NCBI GenBank assembly: GCA_937976375.1
Contig: CALJRU010000051.1
Location: forward strand, 1-14,831
DNA length: 14,831 nucleotides
Direction: 5' to 3'
Source: an uncultured Peptococcaceae bacterium
Lineage (GTDB): Bacteria; Bacillota; Peptococcia; Peptococcales; Peptococcaceae
The translations under genes and the position numbers were made by a program. Every line of letters begins with the position of its first letter. The first letter of the stretch is position 1. The notes beneath the pieces are model-generated. The model did no database searches. It worked only from the letters and a program-made list of their open reading frames with translations, and had not been told where the DNA came from. Of the stretch, positions 7,666 to 14,156 are shown in pieces.

Positions 7666-8451
7666 TTACGCCTCCCCCTCTGCTAAACTTACCTTGTAGT
7701 AGCAGCATGGCTGAGTGCCATAGCTTTCACCACGTACAATGGTCATGTTCTCTTTGATCAACTTGGAGATTTCAGAGCTGTCATTATCCAAATCACCTAC
7801 AACAATGCCTTCGCTGTTTTCAGCGCAAAGTGGCATTTGGCCCTTAGAAAGTCTGTCGTAGCAGAAGTCGCATTTTTCAACGACACCTTTCATACGGGTA
7901 GGGTATGCTGGATTGATGTAATCGAGGTAGTCACGAGGTTCCACAAAGTTGAAGCTACGGCTGCCATAAGGGCAAGCAGCCATGCAGTTACGGCAGCCAA
8001 TGCAGCGGTGCATATCCTGCAGCGTAATCCCGCTTTCAGTCTGGAAAGTTGCCTGGGTTGGGCAAACCTTTACACAGACAGGCTTACGGCAGTGGTTGCA
8101 AGTTGCAACAAATGGCGTATCCGTGTATTTTTCCTGCAGCCCTTCATGAGTGATGTCATGGAACAGTGCAGAGAATGGTTCTGCCCAAATCCATTTTACT
8201 TCATGGCGGGTATCAGGAATGGTAGGAACATTGTGTTCAGTGTGGCAAATTTTTGCAATGGCATCGATGTCATCGACTTTTTCCATGTCAATGAACATCC
8301 CCCATTTGCCAACGGCTTCTTCTTTGGTGGACTTTTCAAAAGTACCACCGCCAATTGGCGTATTCTTGATGGTCGCGCAGCCGGCAAGAGTAACAAGGCC
8401 AGCAGACAGCGCACCCAATTTCAAGAATTTACGTCTGGACATATTTTCCAT
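7666..8451 (-). CDS. dsrO: DsrO, periplasmic ferredoxin-like subunit with Tat signal
   Basis: This 261-residue NrfC-type electron-transfer protein is exported folded. The Tat signal is SRRKFLK (5-11), followed by a hydrophobic stretch ending in LAGC (22-25), which also reads as a lipoprotein cleavage site. The Fe-S ligands are C69; C118, C121, C126, C130; C150, C153, C156, C160; and C194, C197, C209. The first three cysteines of motif I are missing (the segment is VDDIDAIAKIC) and the last cysteine of motif IV is Ser213. This leaves 12 cysteines, enough for three clusters. It should relay electrons between DsrJ and DsrP outside the cytoplasmic membrane. Its ATG overlaps the dsrJ stop by one base (TAATG), with GGAGG ten bases upstream. 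Confidence 0.94.
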   Translation of the reverse strand: MENMSRRKFLKLGALSAGLVTLAGCATIKNTPIGGGTFEKSTKEEAVGKWGMFIDMEKVDDIDAIAKICHTEHNVPTIPDTRHEVKWIWAEPFSALFHDITHEGLQEKYTDTPFVATCNHCRKPVCVKVCPTQATFQTESGITLQDMHRCIGCRNCMAACPYGSRSFNFVEPRDYLDYINPAYPTRMKGVVEKCDFCYDRLSKGQMPLCAENSEGIVVGDLDNDSSEISKLIKENMTIVRGESYGTQPCCYYKVSLAEGEA

Positions 8452-8918
8452 TAGTTTGCCACCTCCTCATTGGTCGTTGTATCAACATCTTCGGAAGCGG
8501 ATACTGCATCACCATATTCTGTGGAAGAATTGGTATGGCATGTCCAGCAATTTGGATTTACACCATTAGCATCATGGCACTTCTGGCAGAAATCTTCATA
8601 ATTGGAATGACACTGCAGGCAAGTATTCTGAAGGCTCATTTCAAATTCACGGCCGTCAGGAGTTACCAAAGTACGGTTGTCATCACGAACAACTTGAACC
8701 TTCCACTGATGTAAGATTTCCATGTGGTTTTCAAGCATGTAATCGGTATCATAAATGCACTTTCTCTGATCTTCAGGCAGCGCATTGATGGCTGGTGTAT
8801 CAAGACTAACTTCTACTTCGCTAGCCGAAGCACTTTTGCCAAGGTTCAACCAAATTGGAGAGGTGACGACCAGTAAAAATACAAGCACACCAACAACGAT
8901 GTTTGTTTTATTACGCAT
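8451..8918 (-). CDS. dsrJ: DsrJ, membrane-anchored tri-haem cytochrome c
   Basis: This 155-residue protein has an uncleaved-looking N-terminal membrane anchor (about 6-26) and a periplasmic domain with three haem-attachment sites: CLQCH (100-104), CQKCH (111-115) and CWTCH (124-128). Upstream lies the DsrJ signature CIYDTDYMLENHM (54-66). In the characterised Allochromatium protein the corresponding cysteine is a distal haem ligand, giving rare His/Cys ligation, and C54 is positioned to do the same here; H65 and H70 are other candidate ligands. The C-terminal 25 residues are acidic and Thr/Ser-rich. AAGGAGG precedes the ATG, and the dsrK stop lies 14 bases upstream. Haem attachment probably relies on the ResB/CcsA pair at the start of the same operon. 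Confidence 0.95.
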   Translation of the reverse strand: MRNKTNIVVGVLVFLLVVTSPIWLNLGKSASASEVEVSLDTPAINALPEDQRKCIYDTDYMLENHMEILHQWKVQVVRDDNRTLVTPDGREFEMSLQNTCLQCHSNYEDFCQKCHDANGVNPNCWTCHTNSSTEYGDAVSASEDVDTTTNEEVAN

Positions 8919-8932
8919 TTACACCAACCTCC

Positions 8933-10537
8933 TTAAGATTCCTGGTTCTGCAATGGTTCGAAGCGCAGGTTTTCAGTGCGATCAGGTTTTTCACCCTTCA
9001 TAACCAAGGCATTCCCTAACAGTTCGTGTACCCCGCAGACCTCAACACCTGGTACCCAATAGCGCATGAGTGGTGGCAAAGCTGCACGGTCGATGGCGCA
9101 TACACAAGAAAGCATATTAACACCATATTTTTTGTTGACATACTTCACAGCGTTGGCACGAGGGAAACCACCGCGCATACGCAGTTCCATGTCTTCTTCT
9201 GCGTTCAGACCGGAACCGGAACCGCAGCAGAAGGTCTTTTCACGGATGGTATCTTCCGGCATTTCATACCATTCAACGCAATGATCGAGAATGTAACGTG
9301 GTTCATCAAGCAGACCCATTGCACGGGAAGGGTTGCAGGAATCATGATAGGTTGCAATGATCCCAGCATTTCTTGATGGATCGAGTTTGATCTTATTATG
9401 ACGGATAATATCAGCAGTAAACTCGGTAACATGGATCATCTTTGTAGAACGTGCATTTTCAAATACAGTACCAGTGATTGGGTTCTTTGGTACTTCAAGG
9501 AAGTCTGCTGGGCCATTCATGGTATCCATGTACTGATGGATAACACGCCACATATGGCCACATTCCCCACCAATGATGAACTTAACGCCAAGACGTTTTG
9601 CTTCTGCGTAAATCTTTTGATTCAAACGCTTCATCATTTCATTGGATGTGAAGAGACCAAAGTTACCACCTTCGGAGTTGAAGGTACTAACGGTGTAGTC
9701 TAACCCTAATTCATGGAACAACATCAGCTGACCCATCAAGGTGTAGTTACCAGGGGTCGCAAAGATGTCCCCAGAAGGTGGCACATAAAGAATTTCTGCG
9801 CCTTTTCTGTTGTAGGTGAGATCGAGACGAACGCCAGTGATATCCTCGATGTCATCGAGCATCATATCATAGCTGTCGACAATCCCGTGTGGCTGAATGC
9901 CCAAGTGGTTCCCTTTCGAGAAGCAGTTGGATACTGGTGTGATAACCCAGTCAATGTTGAGACCAACAAGGTTCAACAACTCGCGAACAAGCATGGTGAT
10001 TTCAGCCGTATCAATGCCGTATGGGCAGAATACTGAGCAACGACGGCATTCAGAGCACTGGAAGAAATAGTAGAACCATTCTCTCAGCACATCTTCGGTG
10101 AGTTCACGCGCACCAACCATCTTGCCCATCAGTTTACCAGCCAACGTGTATTCTTTACGATACACACTGCGCAGAAGTTCTGCACGAAGAACTGGCATGT
10201 TCTTTGGATCGCCGCTTCCTAAGAAGAAGTGACATTTGTCCGCACACGCACCACAGCGAACACAGCAATCCATGAAGATTTTCAGAGAGCGGAAACGATC
10301 GAGACGATCATGCAACCCTTGAAGAATGATTTTCTGCCAGTCTTCAGGCAGCTGCCAATCTTCATCCGGCACACGCCACTCACGAGCGTTTGGGAGGCTG
10401 ACATTTGCTGCACTTTCCGGTTTACCGGCGTGACAGTACATCCCTTCTCTAAACTCCACAGGTGTTTCCATCCAAGGAGTTTTTGGCGGGTTATAACTGA
10501 TGTCCAGCAGCTCCGCAGGTTTTGGAAGTTTTGCCAT
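8933..10537 (-). CDS. dsrK: DsrK, HdrD-like catalytic Fe-S subunit of DsrMKJOP
   Basis: This 534-residue cytoplasmic subunit is related to the catalytic subunit HdrD of heterodisulfide reductase. Two 4Fe-4S sites are complete: C92, C95, C98, C102 and C161, C164, C167, C171. The C-terminal CCG region has C401 (HDSC), C437-C438 (CCGSGSG) and C478/C480, ligands expected for the special 4Fe-4S centre that reduces thiol-disulfide substrates; C326 (GECG) marks a degenerate first CCG repeat. The final pair is C-x-C rather than the usual C-x-x-C. In sulfate reducers DsrK is thought to act on the DsrC trisulfide, but no dsrC is in this window. The ATG follows the upstream stop by four bases, with AAAGGGGTG as ribosome binding site. 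Confidence 0.95.
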   Translation of the reverse strand: MAKLPKPAELLDISYNPPKTPWMETPVEFREGMYCHAGKPESAANVSLPNAREWRVPDEDWQLPEDWQKIILQGLHDRLDRFRSLKIFMDCCVRCGACADKCHFFLGSGDPKNMPVLRAELLRSVYRKEYTLAGKLMGKMVGARELTEDVLREWFYYFFQCSECRRCSVFCPYGIDTAEITMLVRELLNLVGLNIDWVITPVSNCFSKGNHLGIQPHGIVDSYDMMLDDIEDITGVRLDLTYNRKGAEILYVPPSGDIFATPGNYTLMGQLMLFHELGLDYTVSTFNSEGGNFGLFTSNEMMKRLNQKIYAEAKRLGVKFIIGGECGHMWRVIHQYMDTMNGPADFLEVPKNPITGTVFENARSTKMIHVTEFTADIIRHNKIKLDPSRNAGIIATYHDSCNPSRAMGLLDEPRYILDHCVEWYEMPEDTIREKTFCCGSGSGLNAEEDMELRMRGGFPRANAVKYVNKKYGVNMLSCVCAIDRAALPPLMRYWVPGVEVCGVHELLGNALVMKGEKPDRTENLRFEPLQNQES

Positions 10538-10541
10538 TTCA

Positions 10542-11180
10542 TTACACCCCTTTTTCTATGTTGACCTGACATTGACTTGGGCAGGATGCACAGGCTTCTG
10601 GCGCACAAGCATCTTCCTGATCAACATCAAGTGAACTGCTACATTGCATAAAATCTTGCATATCAAGAGCCTTATCTACAAGATCGGCTCTGACCAAGAT
10701 GTCGTTGGTCTGTCTGATTTGATCCAATCGCATCTTGTAAATCAATTCACGACTTTCGCTATAACTGTCGAAGGCATAAAGTGCAACGGTATCAAGATCG
10801 CTGTAAAAATCCAGCCATTCTTGCGTTGACACATTAGCGCTTTGCAGCGCCTTGCCGCAAACCCGCTCCACGACTTGCTTCAATGCTGGCACAAAGGATA
10901 CTGCTTGGCTAGGCAGCACTTCCTGCACCGCTTTGATGCGCAAGATCATGTGCACATTTTCATTCACCGTATCTGCATCGGGTGCGTCAGATAACAGTGT
11001 ATGCAACAGTTTATCCAAACAATGGTATAAATTAGCGCCCACAGGATTTGTGAAATCGCTATTGACTTTCTTAAAATACTTTCTTGCTTCCACCGGATAA
11101 GAGTTCAACATTTGCTCGAACCATCCAGTTAGGAGCTCTTTTTCATGGGCTCGCAAGACCTCTTTCAATCGAGTTGACAA
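10542..11180 (-). CDS. RsbRD_N-domain protein with four-Cys tail, DsrT-like
   Basis: This 212-residue soluble, helical protein has a first portion (about 1-160) that matches the N-terminal domain of RsbR/RsbRD proteins, with the landmarks NPVGANLYHCL (45-55), RIKAVQEVLPSQAVSF (81-96) and a late SESRELIYKMRLDQI segment. Small proteins of this sort, called DsrT, stand next to dsrM in sulfate reducers and green sulfur bacteria; their role is unclear. I am fairly sure of the domain and less sure of the DsrT name. The last 25 residues carry C192-x4-C197-x2-C200-x3-C204, a possible metal or Fe-S site. No ATG is available near the start. I chose TTG at 11180, eight bases after a GGGGG run; TTG at 11195 is the alternative. 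It begins shortly after ccsA and ends four bases before dsrK. Confidence 0.75.
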   Translation of the reverse strand: MSTRLKEVLRAHEKELLTGWFEQMLNSYPVEARKYFKKVNSDFTNPVGANLYHCLDKLLHTLLSDAPDADTVNENVHMILRIKAVQEVLPSQAVSFVPALKQVVERVCGKALQSANVSTQEWLDFYSDLDTVALYAFDSYSESRELIYKMRLDQIRQTNDILVRADLVDKALDMQDFMQCSSSLDVDQEDACAPEACASCPSQCQVNIEKGV

Positions 11181-11197
11181 AAACAGGACCCCCAAAC

Positions 11198-11995
11198 TTA
11201 TTGAATATAGCTATGTAAACCTGGCAATAAATAACTTACGCCAAATAAGGTAAATATTACCGCAACCAAGCCAATGACATTGACCCATGCAACTTTTGTT
11301 TCTGACCATCCACGCAGGCGCAGATGAATGTACATTGCATAAATCAGCCAAGTAATCAACGCCCAGGTTTCTTTTGGATCCCAGCTCCAGAAAGACCCCC
11401 ATGCATATTCTGCCCAAACGGCACCTGTAATGATAACAATGGTCAGCAGCGCCAAGCCAATAATGCAGGCACGATATGCCCATTCATTCAGGACTTCCGT
11501 TTCTGGCAGATTTTTAAATTTCTTTTTTCCACCAACCAAAATCATGACGGAAAAAACAAAAGAAAACAGAAATGTCGTATAGGAAATAATGGCCGTTGAT
11601 ACATGGAAGTCCAGCCAGTAGCTTCTCAGGGCCGGTGCTACTGCAGTTTGTTCCATGCTGAAGCTCGTCATCCAAATGGCAAGCCCAACTGCAATCGGAT
11701 AAATCAAAAAGCCCACAACCGGCACTTTCTGCTTAATGGTAATGACTGCAGAAATAATCAACATCAACGCACACAGCCAAAAGCCAAAATCCAACCCTGT
11801 TGTGAATGGCAGGCGTCCTACAGCAATAATGCGTGTCACCAGCGCTGCCACAGCAATGATCGAAGTGACAACGGCAAGCCATTTTGTCACAGAGGTTTCC
11901 AATAACTTATTACGATGAAGCAATAGCAGAAGGAAACTGCCCACACAAGAGCCAATGATTGCCCAGATCAAATACAGTTGCAAGGTTTCTAACAT
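11198..11995 (-). CDS. ccsA: CcsA/ResC, haem-handling subunit of System II cytochrome c assembly
   Basis: This 265-residue protein has about eight hydrophobic membrane segments. The tryptophan-rich WWD haem-handling motif is clear at 194-215 (WAEYAWGSFWSWDPKETW and following). Conserved haem-ligand histidines are visible at H131 (LDFHVS), H224 and H261 (PGLHSY). With ResB it carries haem across the membrane and attaches it to CxxCH apocytochromes. The ATG lies inside the end of resB (7-base overlap), with GGAGG about 12 bases upstream. Its placement ahead of the dsr genes suggests that its main client is DsrJ; no other c-type cytochrome is encoded in the window. Confidence 0.94.
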   Translation of the reverse strand: MLETLQLYLIWAIIGSCVGSFLLLLLHRNKLLETSVTKWLAVVTSIIAVAALVTRIIAVGRLPFTTGLDFGFWLCALMLIISAVITIKQKVPVVGFLIYPIAVGLAIWMTSFSMEQTAVAPALRSYWLDFHVSTAIISYTTFLFSFVFSVMILVGGKKKFKNLPETEVLNEWAYRACIIGLALLTIVIITGAVWAEYAWGSFWSWDPKETWALITWLIYAMYIHLRLRGWSETKVAWVNVIGLVAVIFTLFGVSYLLPGLHSYIQ

Positions 11996-13152
11996 TTCTT
12001 TTCTTCATCCTCCTGTGTCTCTTCCAAAATGCCAAATTTTTTCCGCAGTTTGCGTCGCAAGTAGACGCTCTTATTGATAACACGCAGAGAGACCAAACCC
12101 TCTTTTGACACAAAAGCGTTCACTTCGCCATAACGGCCAAGCAACATTAACAAAGATCCCAGTGATGCAACGATGAAGCCTGCAAAGATCACCGGAATGG
12201 CACGACTGTATTTAAATTCCAACACGGTCGCAGACAGTGGCTGGATATATTCAATCGTCGTTTGATCATCAATATTAATGGTAGATCCTTCTTTAAAAGC
12301 ATAAGAACCAATTTCATTATTGTCCTTATCAAAGATATACAGCAGCGCGATATCATCCGTCATTGGTTCAATATCAACGGTATTTTCTCCTAATTGGAAG
12401 CGCTGACTTTCTGGAATGGCATAATCGCCTGCTACAGATTCATCTCCGGCAATGTGAACCACATACATGTTGCGGTATGCCATCTGATAAATACTCAAGC
12501 CATGTGCTTTATAGGGATGATTGACGCGTGTTGTTGCATTTTCTGCAACTTGATCGTCACCCAAACTAAGATCGAAAGTCGTCACCCAGTTTTCAACAGC
12601 ACCACTGTCGTCATAATCTGTTGTAAAATCATCAACAGTGATCACCCCATCGCCAACACGTTCCGTGATAGCGTCTGGCAGTGGTTGAGATTCTCCCGGA
12701 TAGAGCATCAGCTGACCTGTAACAGCAAAACTAGAAAGGAATGCACCCACAATAATGATCAACAATCCAACATGAAGGATATGTGATGCGAAGAGCGCAG
12801 GTACATGCTGACGAGCGATAATGTATACGCCTTCATCCGTTTCATGAGATTGCGTTTTAAAATGCTGCTTCTTCAATTCCTGAAAAAAGCCTTCTTTATC
12901 CAGTGTGCTTGCTGTCAAATGCTGCTCACTGCCAACAAGACTAGCTGGCTTGCGTCGAAGTGTGCGCGCCACCTTTGGCCACAACTGCACGCTGCATGTC
13001 AGCAAATTGATAAAAAACGCAGCCGAAAAGATACGAAACGGCCAAGACTGATACATTTCCGGCAGGTCATACACCGTCGCAGCCACAGCTAAACCAGCCA
13101 ACGCCGCGATCAAGATGACCGCCAATCGGACAGATGAAATAAATTTTAACAT
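11989..13152 (-). CDS. resB: ResB/Ccs1, partner subunit of System II cytochrome c assembly
   Basis: This 387-residue membrane protein has three N-terminal hydrophobic segments (about 7-27, 37-57 and 125-146, the last containing FASHILHVGLLI with two histidines), a large external domain (about 147-320) and one C-terminal segment (about 322-345) before a basic, then acidic, cytoplasmic tail. This is the ResB layout, somewhat shorter than Bacillus ResB. ResB binds haem and chaperones apocytochromes for CcsA. The start at 13152 is chosen because GGAGG sits five bases before it; an ATG 12 bases upstream would put that site inside the gene. It is the first gene of the operon, with a promoter about 90 bases upstream. 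It overlaps ccsA by seven bases. Confidence 0.92.
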   Translation of the reverse strand: MLKFISSVRLAVILIAALAGLAVAATVYDLPEMYQSWPFRIFSAAFFINLLTCSVQLWPKVARTLRRKPASLVGSEQHLTASTLDKEGFFQELKKQHFKTQSHETDEGVYIIARQHVPALFASHILHVGLLIIIVGAFLSSFAVTGQLMLYPGESQPLPDAITERVGDGVITVDDFTTDYDDSGAVENWVTTFDLSLGDDQVAENATTRVNHPYKAHGLSIYQMAYRNMYVVHIAGDESVAGDYAIPESQRFQLGENTVDIEPMTDDIALLYIFDKDNNEIGSYAFKEGSTINIDDQTTIEYIQPLSATVLEFKYSRAIPVIFAGFIVASLGSLLMLLGRYGEVNAFVSKEGLVSLRVINKSVYLRRKLRKKFGILEETQEDEEKKC

Positions 13153-13184
13153 TTCTTCCTCCATAAGCTTGTGATATTTTTCCT

Positions 13185-13223
13185 TAATATGAGGCTCAAA
13201 ATTCCCATACTTTCTTCATATTA
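13185..13223 (-). repeat. Inverted repeat in the leader of the dsr operon
   Basis: TAATATGA (13185-13192) and TCATATTA (13216-13223) form a perfect 8-bp inverted repeat with a 23-base loop, inside the untranslated leader between the predicted start near 13234 and the resB ribosome binding site. It could be a weak AU-rich hairpin or a protein site. Chance cannot be excluded in this AT-rich region. Confidence 0.35.
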
Positions 13224-13240
13224 CAAGCTGCACCAGCCTT

Positions 13241-13270
13241 ATTATAGCAGAACTCCCCCACAATCTTCAA
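13241..13270 (-). promoter_or_regulatory. Promoter of the resB-ccsA-dsr operon
   Basis: On the minus strand, TTGAAG (13265-13270) is followed by an 18-base spacer and a perfect TATAAT (13241-13246). The predicted start is near 13234, giving a leader of about 80 bases before resB. No gap longer than 40 bases occurs until dsrM ends, so all eight genes could be read from here. The rest of 13165-13410 is AT-rich with no coding potential that I can support. Confidence 0.7.
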
Positions 13271-13412
13271 CTTTTATACAAGCTTAGCAGCATTTCGTAA
13301 ACAAGATTTATCAATCTAATTTATAAATGAATTTTTTATTATTTATGCATAGCACTTATTATTATGAGGGGTTGAATCTCAATAATACGGCTTTTTCGAT
13401 AAAAGAAGGCAG

Positions 13413-13443
13413 AAAAAACCACCTGTCAGTAAACTCACAGGTG
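13413..13443 (-). terminator. Terminator after the small chelatase gene
   Basis: A CACCTGT/ACAGGTG stem (13420-13426 with 13437-13443) with a 10-base loop lies 10 bases after the chelatase stop codon and is followed on the minus strand by GGTTTTTT. It separates this pair of genes from the dsr operon downstream. Confidence 0.8.
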
Positions 13444-13453
13444 TTGTTGCATG

Positions 13454-13837
13454 CTAACAGTCTGTAGTGCTATCGGCAATACGCGCTTGAATAATATCAC
13501 ATAATAATGGATCCGCACCAATCGGCTGTGTTGTGATAAGATTCACATTTGGATGGCGTTCCGCTGCCTGTTGCATGCGCTCCGGTAAATCTTTTGCGAT
13601 GTGATGACCAAACGCTAAAAACAACGGCACCACAATAATCTTTTTCAGCTTTTCCGAAACCAATTCATCCAAAACTGTTTCCAAGCGTGGCTCAGACATT
13701 TCGACAAAGCCATAGCGAACGATGCTCTCCGGATGTTGTTTTTGATAACGTTCTGCAGTTTGAACGATCACATCTCGCCCCTGTGGATAGCGGCTGCCAT
13801 GGCCCAGAATGATGACTCCGCTTTCTTTATTGCACAT
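13454..13837 (-). CDS. Small CbiX/SirB-type sirohydrochlorin chelatase
   Basis: This 127-residue single-domain class II chelatase is of the length of the archaeal-type CbiXS. It inserts Fe (sirohaem) or Co (cobalamin) into sirohydrochlorin. The metal-binding motif LGHGSR holds H13; the second site is FGHHIAKDLP with H78/H79, where the family usually has a single G-x-H. The metal cannot be told from sequence. Sirohaem would suit a sulfite-reducing lifestyle, but no sirohaem enzyme is present in the window. I chose the ATG at 13837, which stands eight bases after GAGGA; the upstream ATG at 13843 would be only two bases from that site. The start lies inside the end of pspC (11-base overlap), so the two are translationally coupled. 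The protein ends in a cysteine. Confidence 0.85.
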   Translation of the reverse strand: MCNKESGVIILGHGSRYPQGRDVIVQTAERYQKQHPESIVRYGFVEMSEPRLETVLDELVSEKLKKIIVVPLFLAFGHHIAKDLPERMQQAAERHPNVNLITTQPIGADPLLCDIIQARIADSTTDC

Positions 13838-14051
13838 CCACATAGTCCTCAGCATCAGAGTCCGCTTCCGGAATGATCCACACTAAAAGCGCATACGCTA
13901 CAATAACGATCAGATGATTAAACGGCGGCACCAGCGCCATAGCCAACCATGCCAGACGCACATAGCTTACATCAATGCCAATGGCTTTGGCCATACCCGC
14001 ACAAACGCCTGTTAACTTTTTTTCCTTTTTTATACGGCGCAACTTCTCCAT
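13827..14051 (-). CDS. PspC-domain small membrane protein
   Basis: This 74-residue protein opens with a basic RIKKEKKLTGVCAGMAKAIG segment, the PspC signature (K-L-x-G-V-C-A-G-x-A), followed by one or two membrane segments (about 28-60) and a short acidic tail (ADSDAEDYVDV). PspC proteins take part in phage-shock-type envelope stress responses, but stand-alone copies in Bacillota are poorly characterised. AAGGGGG precedes the ATG. It is the first gene of a pair with the chelatase and divergent from the LapA-like gene. The pairing with a chelatase has no obvious functional logic. Confidence 0.85.
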   Translation of the reverse strand: MEKLRRIKKEKKLTGVCAGMAKAIGIDVSYVRLAWLAMALVPPFNHLIVIVAYALLVWIIPEADSDAEDYVDVQ

Positions 14052-14101
14052 CGTGCAACCCCCTTCACCACGCGCTTCTTGTTAAATCATGAGAAAACGT
14101 G

Positions 14102-14131
14102 TACAATACAAGTTACAATTCATTGTATAAT
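14102..14131 (+). promoter_or_regulatory. Promoter with operator-like inverted repeat, LapA-like gene
   Basis: A perfect TATAAT (14126-14131) lies 26 bases before the start codon. TACAAT-TC-ATTGTA (14114-14127) is a perfect 6-2-6 inverted repeat overlapping it, and another TACAAT stands at 14102-14107, 12 bp before the first arm. No TTGACA-like -35 is visible. The repeat could be a repressor site. Confidence 0.45.
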
Positions 14132-14156
14132 ATTCCCAAAGGAGAGACAAGACCAG

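Noticed and set aside
6817..7686. 289-codon open frame antisense to dsrP
   Set aside because: It is the strongly polar reverse of a membrane protein gene, with no start signal or motif.
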